Origin: Syngnathus acus
Lineage: Eukaryota > Chordata > Actinopteri > Syngnathiformes > Syngnathidae
Assembly (NCBI RefSeq): GCF_901709675.1
Contig: NC_051088.1
Coordinates: 6,645,693 to 6,709,692 of the forward strand
Reading direction: 5' to 3'
DNA length: 64,000 nucleotides
This document shows, in pieces, positions 1 to 12,300 of the stretch. How positions within the stretch are numbered: the stretch's first letter is position 1; every line of letters starts with the position of its first letter. Both the position numbers and the translations under genes were made by a program. The notes under the pieces were generated by a model. That model was not told the origin of the DNA. It ran no database searches and worked only from the letters and a program-made list of their open reading frames with translations.

Positions 1-316
1 ACAAGTTGAAACACTGACAGAAATAAAATCAACTTCAATCAAATCTTATAATATACTACCACCTGCTGGTCTTTTTGCATCACTGCAAACGGGGGACGGC
101 TGTATTATGAGTCAGGACGCAGAGACGAGGACAGAGGGGTGTCCAAGTCAGAAACGAAGAACTGAGTACAAACTGGCCAAATTTGGGCATCTCTGTCTAT
201 CTCTCTCTCTCTCTCTTCGCCTGTCTATTGATCAATCGATTGGTAGATAGAGAAGAGGGCACAGAGGTGAGGATGGGGTGGGGGGCTGCCAAGCACTGCT
301 GCCCCCAAGAGCTGTC

Positions 317-481
317 CGTCCATCCAGCCATCCATCCATTTTCCATCCCATCCATCCGTTTTCCATCCATACCCCTTTTTCCCACGGGGGTCACGGGCAA
401 GCTGGAGCCTATCCCAGCAGTCATCAAGCAATAGGCGGAGACAGCCTGAACTGGTTGCTAGCCAATCGCAGGGCAAACAAT
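317..481 (-). mobile_element. tRNA-derived SINE fragment with (ATCC)n tail
   Basis: Fragment of the same SINE as at 1785-2135: the ATCC-rich tail is followed by the segment containing CACGGGGGTCACGGGC and the CAATCGCAGGGCA block. The tRNA-like head is missing. The same insertion is present in unit C (33,014-33,212), so it predates the A/C duplication. Confidence 0.7.
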
Positions 482-618
482 CTTTACAATGTTGTGAATG
501 TTCTGTCAGCAAAATGAGTTATTTAGGAGGCTTGGTTCCTGTAATTTGGGGCCCAAAAAGTGGCACGCCTTCAGAGAAACGGTGCAACCACACCCACTTA
601 CATTCCCATCTTTTATTA

Positions 619-682
619 GCAGATGTGGCTTCCACCCAGGCAAAGAGGAATCAAAGTTCTAGGTCTAACATACTAATAAAAG
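619..682 (+). other. gss: Non-coding leader exon of gss copy A
   Basis: A block conserved in all three units (GCAGATGTGGCTTCCACCCA and following) ends in AAAAG followed by GTAAGC, a good 5' splice site. The matching acceptor is TATTACAG just before 6304, so the leader would join 22 bases upstream of the ATG at 6326. Vertebrate GSS genes are known to begin with a non-coding exon. The start of the exon is not defined. Both splice signals are intact only in this copy. Confidence 0.55.
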
Positions 683-1353
683 GTAAGCAGCTTTCGACGT
701 AATTATCGAGTTGACCTTTTGGTTTGGTCAGTAATTTTTCTTAAGCAATGTATTCTTTAATTTTGGTTTAATTTGATTAATATTAATGAGTTGCTTATTC
801 ATTTTTTCCAATTCAACAAAATTGTTTTCTCAATGATAACTTATTGGTTGTGAACATTTATCTGGGAGGTTGCTAATTTAAAGCTGTTAATGTATGATCT
901 TCGAGGAGGTGGAATCCCAAAGCTCAAAATTAGGAGCATTTTTGCATAACCCATGTAAAAAGCTTTGTGCATTCCCTCATAGCATGAACATTCCTAGAGT
1001 ATTGTCGCTGCATTGTGTGCAAACTACATATATCAGATGGAGAACAGCAAATTTTGACATACACCTAAACCTAGATAGAACGCGCTTTGATTCTACACGA
1101 CTTTCTGTCTCACGCGGTTTGGTCATGGACCCCATTTTTTTTGTCGTAAATACATTTTCTTCTGAACTGTGAGTACGAACCTTAAAGGACACATATCTTG
1201 GATTTGTTTGATATAAAAGAACCAGTGAAGTGATTAAAAAGGAAAAACAACATGAACTTAATACAACTATATCTTGGATAATTGACTTGTTTTGCTTTTA
1301 AAAAAAAACATATTGTGTATGTGGAGTATCCAGGAGTGTAGAAAAGTGTAATA

Positions 1354-3229
1354 CCGTATTTGTCGGACTAAAAGTCGCTCCGTCACATTAGCCATAAAAT
1401 GCACAAAAACTTGAAAAAAAACATATATAAGTCGCTCCGGAGTTTAAGTCACATTTTGGGGGCAATTTATTCGACAAAATCCAACACCAAGAACAGACAT
1501 GAACGAGCAACAACAGGCTAAACGATAGGTATGCTAACGTGACATAAACACAAACGAGAAGAGATGAGAACGGGCCTGACGTAACATTCAGAGTTATTCA
1601 AATAACTATTACATAAATAACACGTTTATAAAACCATCTGTGTCACTCCAATTCATTAAATCCATCGATCGTCCTTTATGTCAACAATGCCGGCCGGGTG
1701 CGCGCCGCTGACGGCGGTTGCACTTCCAAATATTCCACAGGCCCATATAACGATATATAAATTATATATCAAATAATTATTATACGCACTGGGTAGCACG
1801 TCCGCCTCACAGTTAGGAGGGTGCGGGTTCGATTCCACCTCCGGCCCTCCCTGTGTGGAGTTTGCATGTTCTCCCCGGGCCCGCGTGGGTTTTCTCCGGG
1901 CACTCCGGTTTCCTCCCACATCCCAAAGACATGCTTGGTAGGCCGATTGAAGACTCCAAATTGTCCCTAGGTGTGAGTGCGAGTGCAAATGGTTGTTTGT
2001 CTCTGTGTGCCCTGTGATTGGCTGGCGACCGGTTCAGGGTGTCCCCCGCCTACTGCCCGATGACGGCTGGGATAGGCTCCAGCACTCCCGCGACCCCCGT
2101 GGGGACTAAGCGGTTCAGAAAATGGATGGATGGATAACTATTATACAAGCAATAATATTATCAAACCATCTGTGTCATTCCAAATCATTAAATCCATCGA
2201 TCGTCCTTTATGTAAACAATGCCGGCCGGCTGCGCGCTGCTGACGGCGCTTGCACTTCGAAATATTCCACAGGCCCATATAACGATATGTAAATTATATA
2301 TCAAATAACTATTATATAAGCAATAATATTATCAAACATCTGTGTCACTCCAAATCATTAAATCCAATCAAATTCCTCGTCCTTTGTCAACAACGCCGCG
2401 CGTTCGCCCTGACGTCAGCCTCGTCGTTATTCCACAGATCTAGTATATAACTAGATTGTAGCGTTAACAAAGTACAAGACAAGACGTGGGTTTGGTAAAC
2501 AGCTCTTTATTTAACAAAAGAAGAGTTCAACGAGCCAACAACTACTGAACTGTAACGATAAAAACATATAGAAGTTGCTACACGAAATAAAATACATCAA
2601 ATAACAGTTCACCGCCACACGGCCCCAAGCACCGGCGTCGTCTTCCAGGCGTGTGGCGGCGTGGACTTCCATCCCCGGAGGTGGCACTTCCAGCCACGGA
2701 GATGGAAGAGAGCTCCATAGAATAGGACCGGGCGTGCGTAAAAGCCATGTCCGAGCCCCATCCACCGTCCCCGGACAGCGCCGGCCCCCGACTTCCATCC
2801 ACGGAGGTGAAAGAGAGTTCCGTAGAGTAGAACCGGGCGTGCGTAAAAGCCATAATAGTTTTTCAAACCTTCTGTGTCACTCCAAATCCTTAAATCCTTC
2901 AAACTCTTCGTCCGCCGTGTCACTTAGAAACAAAGCCGCTAATGATGCCGGTAGTACGTGGGGCCCTTCGTCATCTTAAGTCATCCCGTGATCGAATCTT
3001 TGTCCTTTATGTAAACAACCGCCGCGCCGCGCCGCGCCGCGCCGCGCCGTCACTTGAAATTCAAATGACAGTAATCCCTTGCTACATCGCGGTTTGTATA
3101 TCGCGGTTTCACTTTATTTTTTTTTAGTTTTGAAAATTTGTGAAAAAACTCACATACAAGTCGCTCCTAAGTATAAATCACCGCCCCACCCAAACTATGG
3201 AAAAAACGCGACTTATAGTCCGAAAAATA
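1354..3229. mobile_element. TA-flanked non-autonomous DNA transposon, family 1 (right end truncated)
   Basis: The left terminus reads CCGTATTTGTCGGACTAAAA after a TA target dinucleotide. The right side ends GCGACTTATAGTCCGAAAAATA and is cut off before the final bases. The interior holds two to three ~180-bp modules (around CATCGATCGTCCTTTATGT and CCACAGGCCCATATAACGAT) and GC-rich sub-repeats around 2650-2850. Related copies lie at 20401-22013, 26464-27902 and 34741-36566. No transposase is seen; open frames inside are repeats, not genes. TA duplication and terminal inverted repeats suggest the Tc1/mariner group, but the family is not identified. Confidence 0.75.
1785..2135 (+). mobile_element. 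tRNA-derived SINE, full length
   Basis: The head resembles a tRNA promoter: GGGTAGCACGTCCGCCTCAC (A-box region) and GGGTTCGATTCC (B box at about 1825). The body is followed by a TGGATGGATGGAT tail. Flanking direct repeats are AATTATTATA (1775-1784) and AACTATTATA (2136-2145). It sits inside the TA element at 1354, and the corresponding site in unit C (about 35,458) is empty, so it inserted after the A/C split. Confidence 0.8.
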
Positions 3230-3476
3230 AGAATATGGATAAGGACTTTCCAAAAGGGACTGAATTTCGCAAGCTTAAGTTGGACACTTTGAAAAGTCAG
3301 GCAGAAAAACAGGTACAGTTTTTCAAAAAAATTACAAGGCACTCAGAGACTGTCACGCTTGCATTGTTTCAACTGGCTTGGAACATTGCACAGGCGAAAA
3401 ACCCATACAATGAAGGGGAGTTCGTTAAAAAATGCCTCAGTGACGTTATTGAAATCTTGTCTCCTGAAAACGACTA
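3230..3476 (+). pseudogene. hAT/ZBED-type transposase remnant
   Basis: An open stretch starting NMDKDFPKGTEFRKLKL matches the region just after the BED zinc finger of the better preserved copy at 37517. Here the zinc finger and start codon are gone because a deletion fused this sequence directly to the end of the TA element. It ends at a stop after EILSPEND, far short of a complete hAT transposase. A dead fragment. Confidence 0.6.
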
Positions 3477-3688
3477 AAATGAATGGACTGTTCCGCCACA
3501 CATAGTAACTGAAAAAACGCTATTGTAAATTCTTATGTTTTTGTTTGTGGACTTTGTTGAACTGAGAGTTTGTCTGTGTGAGACAATGCACACAATGTTC
3601 ATTGTTGAAAATGTGGTCTTTGGTCTGTGGTCTTAGTACTGTAGAAGTCAATTTGTTATTATCATGTTGGTGCATGACATGATAATGT

Positions 3689-4102
3689 CCATCCATCCAT
3701 CCATCCATCCATCCATCCATCCATCCATCCATCCATCCATCCATCCATCCATCCATCCATCCATCCATCCATCCATCTTCTTCCGCTTATCCGGGGTCGG
3801 GTCGCGGGGGCAGCAGCTTCAGGAGGGACTCCCAGACTTCCCTCTCCCCAGCCACTTCATCCAGCTCATCCCGGCGGATCCCAAGGCGTTCCCAGGCCAG
3901 CTGAGAGACATAGTCTCTCCAGCGCGTCTTGGGTCGTCCCCGGGGTCTCCTACCGGTGGGACATGCCCGGAACACCTCCCCAGTGAGGCGTCCAGGAGGC
4001 ATCCTGATGAGATGCCCGAGCCACCTCATCTGGCTCCTCTCAACGTGGAGGAGTAGCGACTCTACTCCGAGTCCCTCCCGGATGACCGAGCTTCTCACCC
4101 TA
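3689..4102 (-). mobile_element. RTE-clade LINE 3' fragment with (ATGG)n tail
   Basis: On the minus strand, 4098-3787 encodes the extreme C-terminus of an RTE-type ORF2: recognisable blocks are [40 protein letters not shown] and LLPPRPDPG, ending at the stop. It is followed by a pure ATGG microsatellite tail (89 bases on the + strand as CATC repeats). This is the usual 5'-truncated form. The same copy, with a shorter tail, is in unit C (38,159-38,559). Confidence 0.8.
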
Positions 4103-4140
4103 ACATGATCATGTCACTCAATAAATTTGGCTGAGCAGAG

Positions 4141-4142
<2 letters not shown>

Positions 4143-4232
<90 letters not shown>
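4143..4232. repeat. (GT)n microsatellite, about 45 units
   Basis: An uninterrupted GT dinucleotide array of about 90 bases. The homologous array in unit C (38,603-38,677) is shorter and contains a GCGT block. Confidence 0.95.
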
Positions 4233-4237
<5 letters not shown>

Positions 4238-4343
4238 GAAGGGATGGGGTGATGTTCATGTGTGCTCATGTGTATGATGTGGCTCTTTGCGGTAACACTG
4301 TAAAAAATGTGGCTTTTAGTCTCTGACTGGTTGGCCACCCCTG
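4233..4343. mobile_element. hAT element terminus
   Basis: The sequence ends CTGGTTGGCCACCCCTG, the mirror of a hAT terminal inverted repeat beginning CAGGGGTGGCCAACCAG. The sequence just inside (AATGTGGCTTTTAGTCTCTG) is conserved in unit C up to 38,788. The BED-finger fragments upstream (3230; 37517 in unit C) may belong to the same element. The other terminus was not found. Confidence 0.55.
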
Positions 4344-4639
4344 GACTGTAGCCTTGGTTAAATAAAAATATTTCAAACAAACTCAGGAAAAAAAACTTGT
4401 TTAGTGGATACTGGAATCCACTTCACTTTTACTTTCACTTTCAAATTGACTTCACTTTAACTTTTACTTCCACTTTCAAATTGACTACACAAAGACCGTT
4501 TGAACCTTAATGACTAGCTCATAAACCGTAGTGCAAGTGATTTCTTTTCCTTGACTAATTTAAAGGCATTTGATCAGAAGTCGGAACAGCACTCCATTGT
4601 GACCGCAGAGACAGCAATCGGTAAGGGCTGTTTGATTTT

Positions 4640-4985
4640 TATGACTGCTTATACTGCAACAATCGAGGGCACCTCCTGCAGCTCTTCACTTTGAATTGGA
4701 CATCCACTTTTCTTTGATTTTTTATATTATGTATTCTATGTGTCCTCTCTGTATCCATTGCAGCCTGGGCATCCTGGAAGGGGGATCCTCCCATCTGTGG
4801 TCCCTTCTCAAGGTGTCTCATTTTTCCCCAGTAGGGTTTTTTTTTTTTTTTAGTTTTTCCTTGCCCTCCTAGGAGTTTATGATCAGGGGATGTTTGAGAA
4901 TAATTGTCAATTTTTTGTTTTGTTTATGTGAAGCCCTTTGAGACTTGCTTGTGATTTAGGGCTATATAAATAAACTTGACTTGAC
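4640..4985 (+). mobile_element. LINE-like 3' end (widespread teleost repeat)
   Basis: The block ends CTTTGAGACTTGCTTGTGAT, then GGCTATATAAATAAAC and a short TTGACTTGACTT repeat. This is the 3' UTR and tail pattern of L2-type fish LINEs. No coding sequence remains. The paralogous copy is 39,081-39,431. Confidence 0.55.
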
Positions 4986-5170
4986 TTGCAATTCTCCAAT
5001 ACACTCGTATGCATGGCTGTTTTTATTACACTTTCAAGACTTTCTAAATAACGCGCTTTCAGGGTTAACGCGATTCCCAAATTCTGGACCCAAACTTCAT
5101 GTAAAATCGTGGTTCAGGTGTTTTGAGTTGACTAATCTGTATTTTATGGACTATACTGTAATTTTACATA

Positions 5171-6094
5171 CCGTTTTTTTCCGTGTATAATACGCAAAAT
5201 TTAACTAATTTATTGTCCTAAAATCTGGGGTGCGCATTATACATGGGTACAATTTTTTTTAATTTTTTTTTTTTTAATTTAATTTTTTTTAATTTAATTT
5301 TTTTTTTTTTTTTTTTTTTTTAAGAAAATCATGGTACTGGTACGAGTATTGATTTATGTATTGTTCTCTTCTTGTCATGTTGTGAAAGAATGTGGGTTGA
5401 ATAAATACCGAAAGAACAATAGTGTGTTTGTACTGTGCTCTGGTCATTTCGTCAAAGAAGGGATAATAGTCCTCTTCTCTTCTTGACTGACAATGAATGT
5501 GATAGTTTAATACAATCAGCAAATAACAAAATGCGTATTACAGGTAATATTTTATTTCACAACACTTTGCCTTGTTCCTTTCGTCTCTGCTGTTCACTTC
5601 AAACACGCTCCATACGAACGCAATGCTCTCGTATCAGACGCTTGCTCGATCACCTGCTCGTTTGCTGTCACAATGTACCCTACACAAATCCGAAACATTT
5701 GTTGCGGCTCCGAGTCACGACGAGGGGCAAGTTTTGGTTTCCAAGGGTGTTATTATTCCTCTTCAACGTCTCTCCCATACAGAGCCGCCTTTTTCACATG
5801 TCCGCACGTCACTTTCCTCTCTTTTCAGCTGATCGCGGTGGTGCCTTTACGGGCAGTCGGAGAAATCAACGCCAACAAAAAAAATACATCCAGCCTAGTT
5901 AAGACCATACCAAAGACTATAAAAATGGGACCCATTGCCTCCCTGCGTGTGTGACGATCATTGGGACTTAAAAAAAAAAAAAAAAAAAAATTGGGTGCGT
6001 ATTATACATGGGTACAGGCTTTTTTCCAGCATCAACATGCCATTGTTAGGGTGCGTATTATACATGGGGGCGTATTATACACGGAAAAAAACGG
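5171..6094. mobile_element. TA-flanked MITE, family 2
   Basis: The termini are CCGTTTTTTTCCGTGTATAA and the inverse TTATACACGGAAAAAAACGG, flanked by TA on both sides (5169-5170, 6095-6096). Unit C keeps the empty site (ACATAAATGACG at about 39,613), which proves the ends. Inside are long T-runs (5250-5323), an A-run and, at about 5900-5970, an inverted fragment of the SINE-like element found at 10470-10721. No gene is seen inside. Confidence 0.85.
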
Positions 6095-6325
6095 TAAATG
6101 ACGAATTGTCATTGTTTAATAATTTAATATAATTACAATTGAATAATAAACTGGATATTAAAATCAAGTTTTACAATTTTGTTTTGATTGATGTAAGACG
6201 GTGAATTGGATAAGCCGCATGTTCCCGGTGTTTTTAATTTCAAATCCGCATCCTTCTTTACATGTGATCAGAATGCAGCATTCACTTTAACTGTGTATTA
6301 CAGATCTTAACTCTTAGCTCTCAGA

Positions 6326-9300
6326 ATGGCTAACGGGGTACGAAATGAGTTACTGATGAACACAACCCTAATCGATGAACTGGCACAAGTGGCAAAAGAA
6401 TCAGCATTTACACATGGCTCCCTTGTGAGACTTAGAAAATCCCCCAACTCATCAGAGGTGAGCTTTCCCAATCTCTTTTTGGTACCATTATCGAAAATGT
6501 TACCACAGTTACATGAAACTTCTCAAACAATTTTTACAAAAGGTTGTGGAGGGGTGAAACATGCTCTTTGTTTTTCAGGAGGTGACGTATGCTCCTATCA
6601 CTCTCTTCCCCACGCCAGTACCAAGAGCTCTTTTCCTCCAAGGCATGGCAGTGCAAACTCACTACAACACACTGATGAATAAGATCAGCCAGGATCCTGA
6701 CTTCTTGGAAGAGGCGCTTGCCAGGTAGAATGCTGACTTCATAGTGGGGTTTAATTACATCTAATAGCTGAATACATTCATAAGGAAATAAGAGAGATAA
6801 TATTTTATATATATTTGAGCAGACCATTACTGGAAAATACAAACATTTCCCCCAAAAGTCATCATTTTTTACAGCACTGTCAGATGATCTATAGTGATTT
6901 ATTGCAAAGGATAAATTTGATTTTCACCTTGTCATCTTCTAGCACCATTACTGTGGATGATTTTACTGCAAGACTGTTCAAGATACATCGGCAGGTCCTT
7001 AAAAAAGGAAGGTTGCAGGTACGCAAGTCAGGGACATTGCCAGAAATTTTGAACGGGGGGGGTCAATATAATATCCAATCATGCCTACCAGCAAAAACCT
7101 AAAATGAATTATTCTGACCTAATTAAGTGAAACAGCACATCCTCCTGTAGTCAAGTGCACTCTGACACAGTGGACTGACTACCACAACACATCTTTATAT
7201 TTCTAGTGGAGCTGTGCTTGTAATATCAGCCAAGGGGCAGGGGCTGCTTTTCGGAATCAGGCTGCATTCTATGTGTAGTTTTACGCACTAGTCCACATTG
7301 ATGTATCTTATCTTTCCTTCTTCCCAGACAATTGTGTTGGGTCTGAACCGGTCAGACTACATGTGGGAGAAGGAGAATGGACACGCATCTCTGAAACAGA
7401 TCGAGATCAACACCTTTGCTGCTGCTGCTGGAGGCGTGGCTTCTCGCATTTCTGATGTACACAGGTAAGACTTGAACATTTAACCCCAAAATAATTTTAT
7501 ATATTTGATTCATGTAAATAACCCCCCGATGTTGAAAATCTGACCAAAATAATTCCATTGTTTCCTGTCAAAACAGTTTTAAAATCCAAATTGTGTTTGA
7601 CTTCAGAGTTTACTCTTAATCTTTTATCTTACCTTCCTATTTAAATTCCTGTTAACAATGACAAGTATCTCATTTACAACAGACACATTCTTCAGGTGAC
7701 TGGCCAGCTGGAGGAGAGCCAGCGCATCATCGACAACAATCCTGCATTGGGTCAGGCCAAAGCTGTGGCCAAGGCCTGGGAGCTCTATGGATCAAAGAGG
7801 TATGTCCACGGAACACCCCAAAAAAACACACACACCATTGCCAAGCTTTCGTTTCTAAAATACGCACATTCAAATAAAGGATACTTGACTTCACATTTCC
7901 ACGATTATGCTCCGTACCCCTAATGTAGAATGTGTTTATGAAGCGGTAAAGTGCTAAATAGGTTCTCTGTTTTCATTCAAGAGCGGTTGTCATGTTCGTG
8001 GTGGAGGAGAACCAGATCAATATTCTGGATCAACGAATAATTGAGAATGAGCTGTGGAAAGGGTAAGGTGTGATTACTTGAGCTCTTATATATCCAGAAT
8101 TAATTGCTGACGTCGTTTAAAACAAAAACTTTTCAGGTTTGCTCCAAAGTTCATTCTTTGCTCACTGGCCCTTTTTCCATTTAGTGATCATCTCAGAATG
8201 TGTTTCAGGAATATTGCCACCGTGCGAAAGCGTTTTGAGGATGTCTCAGAATCTGGACACCTAGATGGGGACAAGAGACTATTTGTGTAAGTGTTCTGTC
8301 CATTAATATCCAACACGGAGATCAGCGTCTTTTTGCTCGTCTTTTCAAAGTTCTGTCCTCCCACAAACTCAGTGATCATCAGGAAGTTGCAGTGGTGTAC
8401 TTCAGGAACGGTTATATGCCTCAGCACTACAAGTCTGAAAAGGTAGTGACTTTCTGTCTTTCTTGAAGGTAAACCATACTAATTTTGGATCAGGCACGCG
8501 TGGTCTACATGATGTACTTTTAACGCTAAAAATGTTTCTAGAAGCCTCCAAAATCAACTCACAATGGGCCTCATTTACTAAAAATGCTTGCACACCAATT
8601 TGTTAGAACATCCTTAGGACACGCATATAGACAAATCATGATGGATCAGCCTTTGAAAAAAAAATTTTTCAATGCAGACGCTCATCTTTACTTCTTTACA
8701 TCTCATGGGGGGGTCTGCTTTCAGTCTCTTACAAACAGGCTGATCTTATACAGGGACTCCAGCCTATACCTGGGATCGTGTCTGATCCGGTAGACCCTAG
8801 CCTCAACTGATCTTGTGCTTAGGGTCTATTCTTGTGCTGCTATGAATAGCGCCTCTGTGTTCAGTCCAGCCTTTTCAACTAGGGTGACCAGACATCCTCT
8901 TTTTCCCGGACATGTCCTTCTTTTGAGCCCTAAAAAAGTGTCCGGGGGGAATTTCAAAATTGTCCAGGATTTTGTTGGACTGCCTCAAACATAATACATG
9001 TACAGTACATTGTCAATAGAATTGCCACTCTGTTCCATTTCACACAATTCCAGGTTTTTTCTGTATCGTTCGCAAATAAGTCATGCCCTTCTCCTCAAAT
9101 GTAGTCACACAAGTAGGGTGGGCTGTCCAGTCTACACCGAGTGTTTACAATGCCGAAACGAAAATGCACATTCACGGAGGAGTTGAGTAAAAAAAGTTCC
9201 CGTGCTTTTGTAACCAAAACAAGAAGGACACAGGAATTTCGATGACTCGTGCCAAGATTCCATTTTCCCTCTGGAGCCTATTCCAGTCCTCCATAGACAT

Positions 9301-12300
9301 CTCTGGCAAAGAAGAATGTCCCAACACGAGATCTTCAAGATCATCTGGAACCGCACCTTCATCAACAAGGTTTCAACGACTGCTATTTCACTGTCCAAAT
9401 GCCGTGTTTTCTTTGGTGAAGCTGTATGAGCGTTGGCACCATGACACATACAAAGAGTGTTCACTGTCTCTTCCCTCAAAACTTTAAATTCCTCAGGTGA
9501 CCAACTGACACAATTGAGCATGTCAGAGATTCTTTGATCTATTTCCTGCAACTCTTCATCATCTGGTGAGGGTTCGTGAGATCTTTGGGAAAGTCCATTA
9601 GCGTCAATGTTGTGTTGCCCCGCTTTGTAACTAATAGAAAAGTTGTACATAGATAGAGCAGCAAGCCACCTGTGACTTGTAGCATCTAGCTTTGCACTAG
9701 TCAGCACATAGGTTAAGGGGTTATTGTCAGTCAGAACCTTGAAGCTAGCCCCGTATAAATAGTCGTGAATTTTTTCACAAACTGCCCACTTAAGTGCTAA
9801 AAACTCAAGTTTATGCACCGGGCAGTTTTTCTCACTTTTTGAGAGGCCACGACTTGCTTAAGCCACCACTCTCGTCTGACCATCTTGAACCTGATATAGA
9901 GCAGCACCTAACCCAGTCAGACTGGCATCCGTGTGAAGCAAATAAGGAAGCTGCCAGTTAGAGAAAGCAAGCACAGGCGTTGATGTTAATTTTTTAATAA
10001 TTTGTTCAAATGCATCTTGGCATGTGGGAGTCCAATTTTCCCCAAGGGGATGTGACAGTTTACGCGAATAAGACTTGGAACCCTTGTAGCTGAGAGCTAG
10101 CTCACTCTTCAACAGACCATTTAAAGGTCTGACAATGTTGGCATAATCCCTCACAAAACACCTGTAGTATCCAGTAAAGCCCAAGAATGAACGCAACTGT
10201 TTGGCTGTTGTAGGCTGTGCCCATTCCTTTACAGCAGCAACTTTGTCAGGATCAGGCTGGATTCCTTGAGCAGATATTACATGCCCTAAGTATCTCACTG
10301 AAGTCTGAAAAAATCTGAATTTAGATGGGGACAATTTGAGGCCAAAGTCCGCAATACGTTTCAAGACCTTCATTACCCTCTCCTCATATTCTTAAGAGAG
10401 CTTGAGAATATTATGAGATCATCCAGGAATGCAACAACCTCTTGGAGGTTGATGATGATAGAACTTTATTTAAAGGTAAAGACCCAATGATTGTCACACA
10501 CACATCTGGGTGTGGTGAAATTTGTCTCTGCATTTAACCCATCCCCGAAGGGAGCAGTGAGCAGCAGCGGTGCCGCGCCCGGGGAATCATTTGGTGATCT
10601 AACCCCCCAATTCCAACCCTTAATGCTGAGTGCCAAGCAGGGAGGCAATGGGTCCCATTTTTATAGTTTTTGGTATGACCCGGCCGGGGTTTGAACCCAC
10701 AACCTTCCAACCAACCTGGTATTTATCCCACAGTGGGGAAATGTACTTGTCACAGCAGCATACAAGAGTGCAAGAATACAAGAATACAAGAGACAAGTGC
10801 CAAATGTAAAAATGGATAAACAGACAAGGACAAAGACAAGTGCCTCTAGTAGCGGTAGAGGCGAAACACATGATCAGGTGCCACGCATGTTGTAGAGTCT
10901 GACAGCAGTGGGAATGAAGGACCTGCGGAATCTCTCCTTCCGACACCGTGGGTGTAATAGTCTGCTGCTAAAGGAGATGCTCAGGGACCGCATCATGTCA
11001 TGGAGGGGGTGACAGGTGTTGTCCATGATGGATTTCAGCTTAATTAACGTCCTCCTCTCACCCACAACATCTATGGAGTCCAGGGGACAGCCCAGGACAG
11101 AGCTCGCTCTCCTGACCATCTTATTTAGTCTCCCCCTGTCCTGGTCCGTACTGCCCCCACCCCAGCAGACCACAGCGTAGAGGATGGCTGAGGCCACCAT
11201 AGAGTCATAGAAGGTCCTGAGGAGAGCCCTGCACACACCGAAGGACCGCAGTCTCCTCAGCAGGTGGAGGCGACTCTGGCCCTTCTTGTACAGGGCGTGG
11301 GTGCGATCAGTCCAGTCCAGTTTGTTGTAAAGGCGAACACCCAGGAATTTGTAGTTCTCCACTACCTCAATGTCCGATCCCTGGATGTTCACCGGAGTGA
11401 AGTGGGGTGCTGTCCTCCCAAAGCTCACAATCATCTCCTTCGTCTTGCTGGTGTTCAGCTGAAGCTGGTTCAGCTCACACCAGCTGACAAAGTCCTTGAT
11501 GACCGTCCTGTATTCCAGATCATTCCCCTCCGAAACATATCCAACAATGGCCGTGTCGTCGGAGAACTTCTGGATGTGGCAGTGTGCGGTGTCGTGGGTA
11601 AAGTCCGAAGTGTACAGGGTGAAAAGGAAAGGAGAGAGCACCGTACCTTGGGGGACACCTGTGCTGCAGCGCACCACGCCAGACTCACAGCGATGTAACT
11701 TCACATACTGCGGCCTGTTGGTGAGGAAGTCTGTAGTCCATGCAGCCAGGCGTTGGTCCACTCCCGCCTTCTCCATCTTCACCCTGAGCAGTGACGGCTG
11801 GATGGTGTTAAAAGCGCTGGAGAAATCGAAGAACGTGATCCTCCCAGTGCTCCCGATGTCCTCCAGGTGAAGCAGTGATCTGTGCAGTAAATAAATCACT
11901 GCATCGTCCACCCCAACACCAGGCCGGTAAGCAAACTGCAGGGGGTCCAGCTGCGCTCCCACCAGTAAATGCAGGTGACCCAGAATGATCCTCTTTATAG
12001 GTTAATACCCTCCATCACTTTCTCCATAGTCCGCTGGAATGTTGCTGGGGAATTGGTCAAGCCTTGGGGCATTCTGCGAAATTGCCATGTACCAAATGGT
12101 GTTGTAAATGCAGTCTTTGGCCGATCAGATGGCTCCACCTCTAGTTGATAATATTCGCTTTTAAGATCAACTACTGTGAACCATTTGGAGCCCGACAACA
12201 AAGTGAACGTCTCCTCTATTCAAGGCAAGGGATAGACATCTTTTTCGGTCACGTTATTCAGTCTGCGGTAATCCACCACCATTCGTAGTTCTCCGTTCTT

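Noticed and set aside
2509-2923. Overlapping minus-strand open frames of about 100 aa (repeated at 21143-21679 and 35836-36264) that look like a conserved protein family.
   Set aside because: They arise from the GC-rich repeat modules of TA-element family 1. Three frames are open at once, and lengths follow module number rather than codon constraint.
3664-4056. Plus-strand 130-aa frame starting with Ile-His-Pro-Ser repeats (also 38137-38463).
   Set aside because: It is the (ATCC)n microsatellite plus the antisense of the RTE LINE; the coding strand is the minus strand.
11264-11870. Plus-strand frames of 124-144 aa opposite the LINE reverse transcriptase.
   Set aside because: Antisense shadows of the RT coding sequence on the minus strand.
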